Below, piece by piece: positions 17,920-28,476 of a DNA stretch of 64,000 nucleotides. This stretch comes from Arenicella xantha (GTDB lineage: Bacteria; Pseudomonadota; Gammaproteobacteria; Arenicellales; Arenicellaceae). Made by a program: the position numbers and the translations under genes. Numbering within the stretch: the first letter of the stretch is position 1; the number at the start of each line of letters is the position of its first letter. The notes under the pieces were generated by a model. The model saw only the letters and a program-made list of their open reading frames with translations. It was not told where the DNA came from and did no database searches. Location of the stretch: assembly GCF_003315245.1 (NCBI RefSeq), contig NZ_QNRT01000001.1:130963-194962 (forward strand), read 5' to 3'.

Positions 17920-18216
17920 GTGGATTTAAAGATTTTTCTAACCGTATTCTTCGCAGTGTTTATTGCTGAACTCGGCGACAAAACCCAATTAGCCACCATG
18001 TTATTTGCGGCCGACAAAGAAGTCAGTAAATGGATGATTTTCTTTGCCGCTAGCGCCGCACTGATTGTGGCAACCGCAATTGGCGTTATTGCTGGCAGTT
18101 GGCTGGCTAAATATATCGACGAACGCTATTTGCATCTAATTGCCGGCATCGGCTTTATTGCCATTGGCATCTATACTTTGTTCGGCGTATGGAGCCGCTC
18201 TGGAGAAATTAGCTAA
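17920..18216 (+). CDS. TMEM165/GDT1-family cation transporter, half-size
   Basis: Starting at GTG 17920, the 98-aa protein has three transmembrane helices and one copy of the family motif E-x-G-D-K-T (AELGDKTQLATML, about residues 17-29). Larger members carry two such repeats (about 190-200 aa or more); single-repeat versions must dimerise to form a pore. The family exchanges Ca2+ or Mn2+ for protons; Mn2+ export is the best-supported bacterial role. It is divergent from rimK and convergent with pbpC, ending 24 bp from it. Confidence 0.82.
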   Translation: MDLKIFLTVFFAVFIAELGDKTQLATMLFAADKEVSKWMIFFAASAALIVATAIGVIAGSWLAKYIDERYLHLIAGIGFIAIGIYTLFGVWSRSGEIS

Positions 18217-18239
18217 AGCACTTAGAATGCTCGGCACAA

Positions 18240-20432
18240 TCACCTTACGGTGAGCAAGACCGAGTTAGTCAGCTGAGCCGCAGTATCATCAACAGTGAAA
18301 ACACGTGCATGAAAGCGGTGCTCGCCAGCTTCCAGCGGCCATAGATAACGTGTTTCATTGGTCGTCGCGACCAAGCGACCATCGACCCACCATTGCACGC
18401 GGGCAACACGCTGTTGCTGATTTAACCGTAACTCGAGAGCCTCACTGTCGTCGGGAATGCGAGGGTCGCGCGCAACCAACATTTGATCGACCGGATGCTC
18501 TAAACGATACCTCAGCATTGTCTCAATTGGAGCTTGCGAAGCGGGCAACTTGCCGCGAATAAACCATTCGTCACGCGTCGCACATTGGCCGTCGTCTAAT
18601 AAACCAGTTTGAATGCAGACTGTTTGCCGCTGGAGGTTACGCGCGATTGGCAACCCACGTGTATCACCTCGTCGATTAAGTTCAGAAAACATCGCCCGCA
18701 TGGCCAACGCCGGCCCACTGGAACCGGTAATTTCATCCATAGGTGAATTGTCGAGATTACCCATCCACACGCCGACCACATAGCGATGGTTGTAGCCCAT
18801 CACCCAGGCATCTCTATAATCGGTGGAGGTTCCGGTTTTTACCGCAGTTTGTACAGGCAAATGAAGTGTTCCTCCACGCCCGAATTCACGACGACGAGCA
18901 TCTGGATCAGACAGTATATTGCCGATCAGCGAGCTCGCCGCATTTGAAAACACTCGAGTGGATTGATTGCTCGACGGTAAAAATGTGGTCTTCAACGGCC
19001 GATATTCACCGCCTCGCGCTAAAGTCGCATACGCCGTTGTTAACTCTAGCAAGCTAATCTCCGCATTGCCCAAGGCGATGCCATTGCCGTAGTCTACCGA
19101 GCGCAGTGTAAGATTCGTCATGCCTAATTGATTGAACCTATCGAGCAAGGGCTCAACGCCAACATACTGAGCTGTTTTAATGGCCGGAATATTCAATGAA
19201 TTCCCGAGCGCTTCGCGTACCGATATCGGCCCGTAGTACGTGTTACTGTAATTGCGGTAGGCATGCACACCTTGGCCAACGCCCTCACTCAACGGACTAT
19301 CATCAATTAACGTCGCGGCTGTCCAGTCCTTCTCCAGCGCCATCGCATACACAAACGGTTTTAACGTCGAGCCAGGCTGTCGTTTTACTTGTACGGTATC
19401 GTAAGCGGTTTTTTGCACCTGTTGATTTCCATTGCCTACTGCCCAAACAAGCACTTCGTCGGTTTGGTGGTCAACCACAATCATGCCCGCATTGTTAACC
19501 CGCCTGGGCGCTAGATCACGCAAGCGACTGGATAATATATGCTCGGCAAACTGTTGTAGCTCTGTGTCTAAGGTGGTGGGTATTTGATGGTTTTGATTTG
19601 CATGCGAGGTGTAGACACGCTGTGCAAAATGCGAAACATCAATCAGTGCCGGCGGTCGTCGCACGGTTAACGCTTGCTGTTTGATTACCGACGGATCAGC
19701 TACTAAGTCGGACTCAGCTGCACGGTCGATCAACACATTCAGGCGACCATTAATTCGATCTGTACTCTTGTACAAATCAAAGCGTGATGGCGCGCGAACT
19801 AACACTGCCAACGACAGCATCTCTTTTTGACTAAGCGTATGCAGGTCACGGTCGAAATAATAGGTCGCTGCTTGCTGCACACCACGGCGCTGCGCCGCGT
19901 AAGGCACTTGGTTAAGATAGAATTCCAAAATCGACGCTTTATCGACCTGTTGTTCCAGTTCGCGAGCCTCCCAGCCTTCAACCCAGCGAGCCCATACGGA
20001 TCGCGGTCGAGGATGCAGCATACGCACCACTTGTTCGCTAATCGTACTGGCACCGCGAATCCCTTCTAAGGCTAAAATGTTTTGCAACAGCGCATTGAAT
20101 CGAGCCGACCAATCAATGCCCTTATGCTGGTAGAAACGTTTATCTTCGGCAAGAATAAACGCGTGCTGAAGAAACTCAGGCACCTGATGCAGCGCAACAG
20201 TATCGTGCGCATTCCAGTTGTTTTGATAGGTAATGGTCAGCGGACGCCCGGTACGATCCAACAACTGCGGCTTGGTTAATGCCGTTGTGACCGCACTCAA
20301 GTTGTTTGGCAAGGGCTGCATCGAGCGAACTGTGAGCACCGCCAACACGCTCATAAAAACAACGCTAGCGAAGGTGCCTAGCAGCACACTGCGCCGCAAC
20401 CACTTAGCAACTAGCCGCCGACCAAATAGCAT
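18240..20432 (-). CDS. pbpC: Penicillin-binding protein 1C
   Basis: A 730-aa bifunctional class-A PBP anchored by one N-terminal helix (about 15-37). The glycosyltransferase domain (about 75-240) has the catalytic Glu in LAEDKRFYQHKGIDW (E96) and GASTISEQVVRML. The transpeptidase domain has SxxK in PGSTLKPF, SxN in GNSLNIP and KTGTSTDYRD. The C-terminal PBP1C-specific domain follows. It polymerises glycan strands of peptidoglycan in the periplasm. It begins three bases after the alpha-2-macroglobulin gene stop, the usual operon pair in which the macroglobulin is thought to guard the periplasm. Confidence 0.94.
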   Translation of the reverse strand: MLFGRRLVAKWLRRSVLLGTFASVVFMSVLAVLTVRSMQPLPNNLSAVTTALTKPQLLDRTGRPLTITYQNNWNAHDTVALHQVPEFLQHAFILAEDKRFYQHKGIDWSARFNALLQNILALEGIRGASTISEQVVRMLHPRPRSVWARWVEGWEARELEQQVDKASILEFYLNQVPYAAQRRGVQQAATYYFDRDLHTLSQKEMLSLAVLVRAPSRFDLYKSTDRINGRLNVLIDRAAESDLVADPSVIKQQALTVRRPPALIDVSHFAQRVYTSHANQNHQIPTTLDTELQQFAEHILSSRLRDLAPRRVNNAGMIVVDHQTDEVLVWAVGNGNQQVQKTAYDTVQVKRQPGSTLKPFVYAMALEKDWTAATLIDDSPLSEGVGQGVHAYRNYSNTYYGPISVREALGNSLNIPAIKTAQYVGVEPLLDRFNQLGMTNLTLRSVDYGNGIALGNAEISLLELTTAYATLARGGEYRPLKTTFLPSSNQSTRVFSNAASSLIGNILSDPDARRREFGRGGTLHLPVQTAVKTGTSTDYRDAWVMGYNHRYVVGVWMGNLDNSPMDEITGSSGPALAMRAMFSELNRRGDTRGLPIARNLQRQTVCIQTGLLDDGQCATRDEWFIRGKLPASQAPIETMLRYRLEHPVDQMLVARDPRIPDDSEALELRLNQQQRVARVQWWVDGRLVATTNETRYLWPLEAGEHRFHARVFTVDDTAAQLTNSVLLTVR

Positions 20433-20435
20433 GGC

Positions 20436-23400
20436 CTACTTCACTTTCTCAACTTGCAGACTCGCTGGCACGCCCAATCCATAAACATCGGGGTCATACA
20501 TTTCCGAGGCCTTGAATGGCATCACCGAGAACTCGCCTCCAGCTATCGCTTGCGCGGTGTAACTAAGATGGTAGTCGCCTGCAGGCAAGTAATCAGAGTA
20601 AAAGCGTGCCGAGTTGTGGCGCAGCTCTTTATGATAAAAGCTATATCCGTAACGCCCATACGACTGCCAGCTGTCACGCTGAAACCACCACGAATGCTGC
20701 GAAGCAATAAAAGCACCTTTATCTGCATCGACTTCGGATGCGGTCGCTAAATCGCGGTTGACCGGCTCAAGCCCGCCCGGAACGGGGTCATCAATCACCA
20801 CAAAATGGCGTGCCGTAGGTGTTGAGACAAACAAGTCAACGCGTACTAGCTCGCCTTTTTCAAGTTGCATTGGGCTCTCCAACAAATGCCACCGCCCATC
20901 GCGCTCCACCGAGTATTCTCGGTTAATCTCCATGCCGGCATTGACAGCGCTCGCCGCGTCCTCAGTTTTAGCGTATTGCAAACGTACACCGTAATACACA
21001 CGACCCGTACCCTGTTTGTTAATCGCCACATCTCCCGCTAAATTCGACTCTACCGGCAGAGTCTCGTTAGCTAAGGTAACTGGCGGGTTACGCAGGTCGT
21101 CAAAGCGCGTATTGCCAAGATCTTGCACGCCGTATTTGTCAGTATGCAAAGTGACGTCGACCAACATGGCTGGCGGCTCTTTTTCATAAACCCGACTAAA
21201 CTCCAACAACGCATTCATACAAAATACATTTTCCTGCGTATTCTGCCAATGATCGCGATTACCACGTGTTTGAGTAATTGCTCGCACTTGTTTAAACGGC
21301 ACGTCACCAATTAGATGCAACAGCTCTGGCGACCCAGCGGTGGCTTGTAGCAAACTACTCAGAATCGCGCAATTACTACGCAACGGCGTATGTAGCATCG
21401 CACCGTAATCATTTCCGAGACTTTCATTGAATTGAAATTTTCCGCCCGACTGACTACTAAACGACAGCAGATTCTGACTAAGTTCAGATAGCTCTTCGAT
21501 AGGTTGCTCTAAGGCCACAGCGGCTTGTAGGAAGTGCGCCTTGCCAAACAAATCCATGCTTGACCAATGTGGCTTATAGCGTGCCAATTCTTGCGCATCT
21601 AATTGTCCGCTGGCGGCAAGCGCTGCCAAGGCCACTGCACGTATCGATGAACGCATACCTTGCATGGTTCGTTGCTGATTCGACAAATCACTGTCGTCTC
21701 GGCGTAAATAGGTTTTGAGGTATTCGTGCAACCGACTTTCTACTTGTTCTGGTGGCGTATGACCAGCCTTACGCAGCCACACAAAACCCATAGCTGTGTA
21801 TGCGCTTAAATACGGGCTAACGTAGCGGTTGTCGTTAATCCAATAGGTCATACCCCCATTCGGAGCTTGAAATGACGCGGCGCTAGCGAAAGTATCACTC
21901 ACCACCTGCTGACTCTCAGGCCAGGTAAGATCGTCATCGAGATAGGCGTTAAGCGACATAAACTGCGCAGCGCCCAGCGACTTACTCAGTCGTTGCTCCC
22001 AACAAAAGTATGGGTAGTCGCGCAAATACTCGAATGCACCGTTTAAATTACCCAGAACCGTAGGCGAAATTTGCACGCTCAACCCGCCAACATCAGAGTA
22101 AATGCCAGCCGGAAAGGCAATTTTCTCAGACACCGTTTCACCTAAGGTGGTGCCATAAGTTGCCGCCGAAATAAGCGCACGACGTTTGTTCACCGGCACG
22201 TGATGCTCGAGAGCGTCTTGGTCTTCTTGATCGCCAGCTTTAGCCATAAATGCGATCTCACCATACTTCGCCGCCGAAACATCCAACCAAACTTGAGTCC
22301 GCTCATAGGGCGCCATTGCTAGCGTAACTTGTTTACTCAATGGTGCGCTTAATGCGTCGCCTGCCGCCTTTAGATCAACGGTGATTTGACGCGTTCGACT
22401 AGTCCGATTCATAACACTGAAGCCAGCCTGAACTTGGTCGCCCTCGGTTAACTGGTTAGGCATAACCGGTCTCAGCTCGGTCGGTCGATTAACCTTAAAC
22501 TGTGCATCGCCCAGCCCCATTTGGTCTTCGCTGGTGACGGCCATAACAAAGACACGCCAACCCGTTAGGTTATCTGGCAACTCAAACTCAAACTGCCCTT
22601 TACCACGCTTGTCCAACTTGATCGATGGGTTCCAGTAAGCCACAAACTTCATCACATTTCGCAAATCCGGCGCGTCTTCGCCACCGCCGCCACCGCCAGG
22701 GTTAGCGCCCTTCTTCTCAAACTTCTGCCGACCCACTAAGCGCATCAATAAATTGTAATTAGACACGCCCAAGGTATCTAAGTGGTTAAACCCAAGGTAC
22801 GGATCGTAATAGGCTGTACCGCTACGATTTAAATCGAACACAGCTTCGTCGATCACCACCACCGCCGCTTCAATGGGCGTCGCTCGACCGGCCTTGGGTT
22901 TCGCGCGCAGGTCAACAACCACTGTTTCACGAGGTCGATACAGCTCACGATCAGACTTAACCTCAACCTCAAGCTGCTTACTATCGTCCACCACTTTGAG
23001 CGCAGCATAACCAAGCTTAAACGTAGGTTTGCCCAGATCAACCTGACCGTCACCAAGCGGTTGCGCGACCCGCGGAGAAGTCACCACCACCGACACATAA
23101 ACACCGGGGTAGTCGTCGGCCTCAATCGGCACCTCAATAATCGGCGTGCTGCCTTGCAATGTTTGCTGCCAATGGCGACGCACACCATAGCGCTCCACAG
23201 TGATCAATGCTTGTGCGTCGGGATACGGATTTTTGATCAAAAACTTAGCCGTATCACCGCTCTTGTACGACTCTGCATCAGCAATTAACTCGAGCTGTCT
23301 ATCATCATCGCCCCAGACCACTTGCCCCTTACCAACCACCCATACTTTAAGCACACTTTGATTCGCGCGCTGCTTTGTGTCTTGAATATTGGCAACAATA

Positions 23401-26400
23401 CGATAGCGCCCTGGCGCAGTTGGCTCAAAATCGCAGCTTAATGCTTGCTCAGTAGAGACCAATTGACAGTCACTCTGCTTGACCCATTCTCTAGAGTATT
23501 GAGTGAGATACGCATTACCAGCGCTCTTCACTCTGGCCGCACGAGTAACCTCGTGTTCGATTTGCACCGACACAGCGGTATTCGATACCGGCTGGCCTTT
23601 GGCATCGACCACTACCACCTCAACACTGGCTGGCTCTGATACCTTATGTACCCATCGAGTGTTCTTCAAACCGACAAAACGGTTGCGCCCGACATAGTCC
23701 GCACTGGCACTACTGGCCACGTACTTGCCACGTTCGTCGCGTACTGCGCTCTCGACCACCAAACGCCCAAAATAGGGAGCGTAGTCGCCCAGCGTAAATT
23801 CAGTATTTAATTCACCTTCTTGGCTTACCGGCGCAACACTCTGATGCGCAGTAATGCGGCCACTGTGAACTTGCTTACCAAAGAAGAAACCCTTCGCCGC
23901 CGGATGCCTACTCACAAACCGTGTGGGATTGATCATTGCGGTAACACGGGTATCGGCATCAGCATACGGACCTCCGGCATGCATCTTGGCCGCCGTGCTG
24001 ACCTGTAACGTATCACCGGACTCAAACTGATCGCCATTTAGCTCAGTGCTAACGCGGAACGACGCTGGTGTAAAATCACTTACCAACACACGCATAGGCG
24101 CTAGATTGAGATGTGCACCATCTGCCTTAATCGATAAGCGAAACTGGTACCAACCCACTGCGGCAGCTGCATTCGTGTTAAATTCGCCAGCGTAGGAACC
24201 AAACTCAGAGAGCGTTAAGTCGGAGATTTTTTCAACTACTTGGTCTTTGGGATCCACCACTTCTAGCGTGTACTCACCTGCAGGCGGCGCTACCCAATGA
24301 TCATTACTTTGGTTGCGCACATAGAGCTTGTATTGAATTGTATCGCCCGCTTTATAAATACCTTGAGCGGTGGTGCCCCATGCATGGGTATAACTGTTTT
24401 TGCGCTGCATGTGCGGCCATACATCGCTCCAAGCAGAATAATTATAATCAACCGGCAACACCGCAAAGTCATCTCCTTTAGACACTTTGAGCATTAGCCG
24501 ATCATGGCGATAGTTACCTGCGCCCAACCAGCGAAGCGTCGGATCCACCGCTAACTGGCCTGGCAGCACCGCAACTCCGTGCCGATCGGTTTTAACCGTC
24601 GGAGCTGAATCATTGTCAAGCTTCTTGCCATTAACGAAAGGACTAATTGACTGATAGTTATCGACCTCGATACGCAGCGATGCATTGGCTACCGGTTCAC
24701 CGGTTGCTAAATCCGTAACCCAGGCGATCGACTTAAAATGCCCCAATTTCAGATGCACCTGGAACGGCGTTACCTGCGAGACAAAGCGTGGCACATAATT
24801 GGTGAGGCCTGGCTCGCTCGCCTGAGCAGTCAATTCACCAACCACAATGCCAGACTCGCCGTTAAGCATTTCACGAACGCCCAGTGGCACGGCATAGGCA
24901 ATATCTTCAACCACAGGCAGCGGCTTCTCGTACTGTTGGTTAGCGCTGTGCTCAGTCGCAGTGGTCTTTGAATAACCGTTGACTACGAGCTTGTCCAAAT
25001 TGGTGACCGTAACGGGCAATTCCGTGTCTAAGGTCTTCTCAAACACCGAATGCTGATGATCTAAATGGAGCCGCGGCGTGCGATGTGCAGTTAGAAAACT
25101 CATGTCCATCGAACTCGGCAATGCGCGCCCCAGCTCGTCCAGCAAGTTCTCATTTGACGTTAGTCGGTACTGCTCGAAGGCCTTAAGCACTTCCGGCAGC
25201 ATCATTCGGTATGGCCGCGTGTCGGCATAATTGAACCGGCGCTTGAAGAAATATCGCAATTGATATTCATCTTGACGCGCTGCCCACGGGTCATAGTCGA
25301 CCAAACCACCAGCCAAATCCGGCGTAACCGTCAGCGCTAATTTAGCGGTGGCATAACTAACCGGCGTGCTAAACAATAGTGACGCACTGGATAGAGGCTG
25401 ACACTCAGGCAGGTCAGCGAATATCTTTTGCTTGCTCTCGGCATCACGCAACAAGGTCTGTGTTGTGTGTGTTGGCGCCACCACCACGTTCTCGTTCGAG
25501 TCCTTCTGACGACACTCTACGCCCACAAAACTGAACTCTGGCAGTGAACGAAATTGATGTACTTGCATGTCAGAGCTGCCGGTACGATTACCCCAGATTG
25601 ACGTCAAGCCGGCGTGTAGCCTCAGTGTAATTGGCGTGTCAACTGGCAGGTCTTTTGAAGGCACCAAATACCAGGTACTACGAGCATAATCGAAGGCATT
25701 ACGACGCGAGTCCAGCTCTGCAACGACCTCAGACGTATCGGGTTCTTCGGCCACTGCTCGCCCTAGACTGCGGGTCTGCTCAAACTCAGCATCACTGGTG
25801 GTTCGCAGATGGAAGGAGCCCCGCAGCGAGTTATGCAATTCTGGTGCAACTAAGGAAATACTTTGGCTACCGGTCCATAAAGACAATAACCGCAGCACCG
25901 AAGAACGCGTAACCGGTTGATTAAAACTAACCTGCATCACCGGTCGGCCAGCATCGACCCATTGGTGGAGATATACCCGCGAAACAGCTGGTCGAATAGT
26001 AGTAAATTCAAAGGTCTGAGGAGATGACATCGCGTCACCAGCAACGGTAGTGATGCCCGGGTTAACCGTAATTAAATAGCGCGTCGCCAAACGCAGCTGA
26101 TCCCGTTTTTTTAACTGACACGCAAGCGAACTGGTATCCAACCACAACCATTCGCAGTTGACCGCAGGTTGAAACGTAATTGGAATACTCGCCGACTCAC
26201 GCTGCATGTCGCCCACCGGCACCACCGGCTGATTGAATTTAAAAACAACCTGACGATTGGATATCGGCACTTGCTCACCATGCGGCGTCACTCTTAGTAA
26301 TGAAAGCATCTCATTACGCTGATTAAAATCAGCTGAGTCATATGCTAACTGAGCATATGTTGGAGCCACTATAAAAAGCAGTACAAGTATGAGTAACCGG

Positions 26401-26423
26401 CCAGTATCCATTCGTCGTCTCAT
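20436..26423 (-). CDS. Bacterial alpha-2-macroglobulin with thioester
   Basis: A giant 1995-aa protease-trap protein. It has an N-terminal signal peptide (RLLILVLLFIVAPTYA) without a lipobox, so it should be periplasmic rather than a lipoprotein like E. coli YfhM, and it is longer than the ~1650 aa of YfhM. MG-like beta domains fill the first ~1200 residues; a GGGGGGED linker leads into the A2M family domain (VAYWNPSIKLDKRGKGQFEFELPDNLTGW). The CWEQ thioester lies at about residues 1474-1477, followed by an alpha/alpha-barrel TED domain. It is co-transcribed with pbpC. Confidence 0.93.
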   Translation of the reverse strand: MRRRMDTGRLLILVLLFIVAPTYAQLAYDSADFNQRNEMLSLLRVTPHGEQVPISNRQVVFKFNQPVVPVGDMQRESASIPITFQPAVNCEWLWLDTSSLACQLKKRDQLRLATRYLITVNPGITTVAGDAMSSPQTFEFTTIRPAVSRVYLHQWVDAGRPVMQVSFNQPVTRSSVLRLLSLWTGSQSISLVAPELHNSLRGSFHLRTTSDAEFEQTRSLGRAVAEEPDTSEVVAELDSRRNAFDYARSTWYLVPSKDLPVDTPITLRLHAGLTSIWGNRTGSSDMQVHQFRSLPEFSFVGVECRQKDSNENVVVAPTHTTQTLLRDAESKQKIFADLPECQPLSSASLLFSTPVSYATAKLALTVTPDLAGGLVDYDPWAARQDEYQLRYFFKRRFNYADTRPYRMMLPEVLKAFEQYRLTSNENLLDELGRALPSSMDMSFLTAHRTPRLHLDHQHSVFEKTLDTELPVTVTNLDKLVVNGYSKTTATEHSANQQYEKPLPVVEDIAYAVPLGVREMLNGESGIVVGELTAQASEPGLTNYVPRFVSQVTPFQVHLKLGHFKSIAWVTDLATGEPVANASLRIEVDNYQSISPFVNGKKLDNDSAPTVKTDRHGVAVLPGQLAVDPTLRWLGAGNYRHDRLMLKVSKGDDFAVLPVDYNYSAWSDVWPHMQRKNSYTHAWGTTAQGIYKAGDTIQYKLYVRNQSNDHWVAPPAGEYTLEVVDPKDQVVEKISDLTLSEFGSYAGEFNTNAAAAVGWYQFRLSIKADGAHLNLAPMRVLVSDFTPASFRVSTELNGDQFESGDTLQVSTAAKMHAGGPYADADTRVTAMINPTRFVSRHPAAKGFFFGKQVHSGRITAHQSVAPVSQEGELNTEFTLGDYAPYFGRLVVESAVRDERGKYVASSASADYVGRNRFVGLKNTRWVHKVSEPASVEVVVVDAKGQPVSNTAVSVQIEHEVTRAARVKSAGNAYLTQYSREWVKQSDCQLVSTEQALSCDFEPTAPGRYRIVANIQDTKQRANQSVLKVWVVGKGQVVWGDDDRQLELIADAESYKSGDTAKFLIKNPYPDAQALITVERYGVRRHWQQTLQGSTPIIEVPIEADDYPGVYVSVVVTSPRVAQPLGDGQVDLGKPTFKLGYAALKVVDDSKQLEVEVKSDRELYRPRETVVVDLRAKPKAGRATPIEAAVVVIDEAVFDLNRSGTAYYDPYLGFNHLDTLGVSNYNLLMRLVGRQKFEKKGANPGGGGGGEDAPDLRNVMKFVAYWNPSIKLDKRGKGQFEFELPDNLTGWRVFVMAVTSEDQMGLGDAQFKVNRPTELRPVMPNQLTEGDQVQAGFSVMNRTSRTRQITVDLKAAGDALSAPLSKQVTLAMAPYERTQVWLDVSAAKYGEIAFMAKAGDQEDQDALEHHVPVNKRRALISAATYGTTLGETVSEKIAFPAGIYSDVGGLSVQISPTVLGNLNGAFEYLRDYPYFCWEQRLSKSLGAAQFMSLNAYLDDDLTWPESQQVVSDTFASAASFQAPNGGMTYWINDNRYVSPYLSAYTAMGFVWLRKAGHTPPEQVESRLHEYLKTYLRRDDSDLSNQQRTMQGMRSSIRAVALAALAASGQLDAQELARYKPHWSSMDLFGKAHFLQAAVALEQPIEELSELSQNLLSFSSQSGGKFQFNESLGNDYGAMLHTPLRSNCAILSSLLQATAGSPELLHLIGDVPFKQVRAITQTRGNRDHWQNTQENVFCMNALLEFSRVYEKEPPAMLVDVTLHTDKYGVQDLGNTRFDDLRNPPVTLANETLPVESNLAGDVAINKQGTGRVYYGVRLQYAKTEDAASAVNAGMEINREYSVERDGRWHLLESPMQLEKGELVRVDLFVSTPTARHFVVIDDPVPGGLEPVNRDLATASEVDADKGAFIASQHSWWFQRDSWQSYGRYGYSFYHKELRHNSARFYSDYLPAGDYHLSYTAQAIAGGEFSVMPFKASEMYDPDVYGLGVPASLQVEKVK

Positions 26424-26567
26424 CGATTCAGTCTCGTTTTTAGAATTAGTTGGTAGTTCATTTACGCTATGTAGTATGCGAGCCTACACGTCATCGCTTG
26501 ATGGGGATTGTGTGAAATTTCCGTGACCTGCCCCAGCATCAGCGTTCAAGTGATAGAAATCCCAGCA

Positions 26568-27479
26568 TTACGGCACACCTTCACCGGTGGAAGCCACCCA
26601 AATTCGGTACCACTGATCTCGGCTTAGGGTTAATTTAATCGAATCAATAGCGGATTGAATGCGATCGATATTGCCACTGCCAAGAACCACTACTGGCCGA
26701 CTTGGCAGCTGTCTTACCCACGCATAGATAACTTGATCGATGGAACTCGCGCCGAGCTCGTCACTGATTGCTTCCAGCTCTTTGCGCACGCGTCTTGCGG
26801 ATTGTTCTAAGGCAGTGAAAATTCTGCCACCAGCTAAGCTCGACCAAGCCATCGGCCGTACACGAACCTGCTGCAAATAGTCCAAGGTACCGTCGGCTAT
26901 CGACTCTAGATGCAATGGGTTTAACTCAATCTGATTAGTTATTAACGACCCATCTAAACGCGATTGCAACAACTGAAACTGACTACTAGTGAAATTTGAA
27001 ACCCCAAAATGGCTCACTTTGCCAGCCACCTGCAACTGCTCAAAAGCACGCGCAACCGCGTCGGCATCCATCAGCCAATCAGGGCGGTGTATCAATAAGG
27101 CATCTAGATGATCGACGCCTAGGCGACGTAATGAGGTTTCCACCGACTCAATGATCGCGCCCACACTGGAGTCATAGTGATTAACGCTAGGTCCATTTGG
27201 CGCCACTAATTCGATACCACATTTAGAGACTATCTCAATTTTATCTCGCAGCGCCGGCGCCAACTTCAAAGCACGCCCAAACATCTCCTCACAGCTCGGG
27301 TTGCTGCCATAAACATGGGCATGATCCACCGTGGTAATACCCAACTCAAGGTGCTGCTCGAGAAAACCCAAATGCTGCTGGTCGGTTCGCTCCCAATCGC
27401 CCATGCGCCAATAACCGAGCACTAACTCAGAAAAGCTTGGCCCACTCGGCGACATCTGTACGCGTGCTAATTTACTCAT
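26568..27479 (-). CDS. Aldo/keto reductase, YdhF-like
   Basis: A 303-aa NADPH-dependent oxidoreductase of the AKR superfamily, most similar in pattern to E. coli YdhF (298 aa). Catalytic Asp and Tyr are in TTVDHAHVYG, Lys in VSKCGIE, and the active-site His in LLIHRPDWLMDAD. The cofactor-binding end VVLGSGNIDRIQSAIDS is intact. It probably reduces carbonyl compounds in the cytosol; the physiological substrate is unknown. It is divergent from the lipoprotein gene at 27649 and lies upstream of, and on the same strand as, the macroglobulin gene, 145 bp away. Confidence 0.88.
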   Translation of the reverse strand: MSKLARVQMSPSGPSFSELVLGYWRMGDWERTDQQHLGFLEQHLELGITTVDHAHVYGSNPSCEEMFGRALKLAPALRDKIEIVSKCGIELVAPNGPSVNHYDSSVGAIIESVETSLRRLGVDHLDALLIHRPDWLMDADAVARAFEQLQVAGKVSHFGVSNFTSSQFQLLQSRLDGSLITNQIELNPLHLESIADGTLDYLQQVRVRPMAWSSLAGGRIFTALEQSARRVRKELEAISDELGASSIDQVIYAWVRQLPSRPVVVLGSGNIDRIQSAIDSIKLTLSRDQWYRIWVASTGEGVP

Positions 27480-27648
27480 AATTTTGCTCTATCTATTCCA
27501 CCAAGCGCCAATAGTACCGCACCTGACAAAACAATCGGAATCCCTCGATTGAGTATCTCGGCGGATTATTTAAATAACCTAGCTGGACGTCGCTAGGCTT
27601 CCGTTTTAAGCTTGCTCTCCCCTGACCACAATTTACAAGAGAATATTT

Positions 27649-28476
27649 ATGAATCATTGGATCAATAAGATTGCCGTGGCAGTCGTCATGCTATTTAGCC
27701 TAAGCGCGTGCATCGAGGAACGTGTTGTGGTTAAGGTTAAAAAAGACGGTTCTGGCTTGGTCGAGCACTACTCATATAATAACGTTGAAGATGCCATGGG
27801 CGGCTTCTTATCTGGACTAATGGATGAGCAAGGCATGGAAGGTGCCGGTGACGCTATCGATCAAAAAGTTAAAAACGAATTTGACGATCAATACTTTGAA
27901 GATTTCGCACGCGAGATGGGCGAAGGCGTCTCGGTTGAAAAATACGAACTAGGCAATAATGAGATCGGCATGAAAGGCTACCATGCTACGTATGCGTTTG
28001 ATGACATCAATAAAATTGCCGTCAAAATGCGTGAAAGCTTAGGCGAAGGCGACGACGATGCACAAGTCTCTGATCAAAAAGAAGCGCTTACTCAGGTTCC
28101 TGATTTCTCGATGAAAGATGGCGTCCTACTGATCAAAATCCCACATGAGTTTGACACCAACGACGCACCAACCGATGACGATATGGAAAACATGCCACCA
28201 CAAATGCTTGGCATGATGGCGGCTATGTTTCAAGGCATGCGCATTGCGGTTAGCGTTGAAGGTATCGATGACATCAAAGAAACCAATGCGATTCACCGCG
28301 ACGGCAACACGGTGGTGTTAACCGACCTACGCATGGACAAATTGATGGGCAATATGGAAGGCCTCAAGAAAATGCAAACCTTAGGCTCACTGCCACGTGA
28401 TGAAATGCAAGCTATGGCTAATGAGACCGATGGCATCGATGTCGACATGCAAGAGCAAATCGTTATTCGATTCTAA
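27649..28476 (+). CDS. Lipoprotein of unknown function
   Basis: A 275-aa protein with a lipoprotein signal peptide (lipobox LSAC, Cys21). The mature N-terminus is a beta-rich segment ERVVVKVKKDGSGLVEHYSY; the rest is acidic and Met-rich (MGGFLSGLMDEQGMEGAG, PPQMLGMMAAMFQGMRI). I do not recognise a named family. The promoter region contains a CCTAGC/GCTAGG hairpin (27578-27597) in the likely 5' UTR, and the ATG follows a run ending AAGAGAATATTT. Position two after Cys is Ile-Glu, not Asp, so outer-membrane sorting is expected. Confidence 0.6.
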   Translation: MNHWINKIAVAVVMLFSLSACIEERVVVKVKKDGSGLVEHYSYNNVEDAMGGFLSGLMDEQGMEGAGDAIDQKVKNEFDDQYFEDFAREMGEGVSVEKYELGNNEIGMKGYHATYAFDDINKIAVKMRESLGEGDDDAQVSDQKEALTQVPDFSMKDGVLLIKIPHEFDTNDAPTDDDMENMPPQMLGMMAAMFQGMRIAVSVEGIDDIKETNAIHRDGNTVVLTDLRMDKLMGNMEGLKKMQTLGSLPRDEMQAMANETDGIDVDMQEQIVIRF

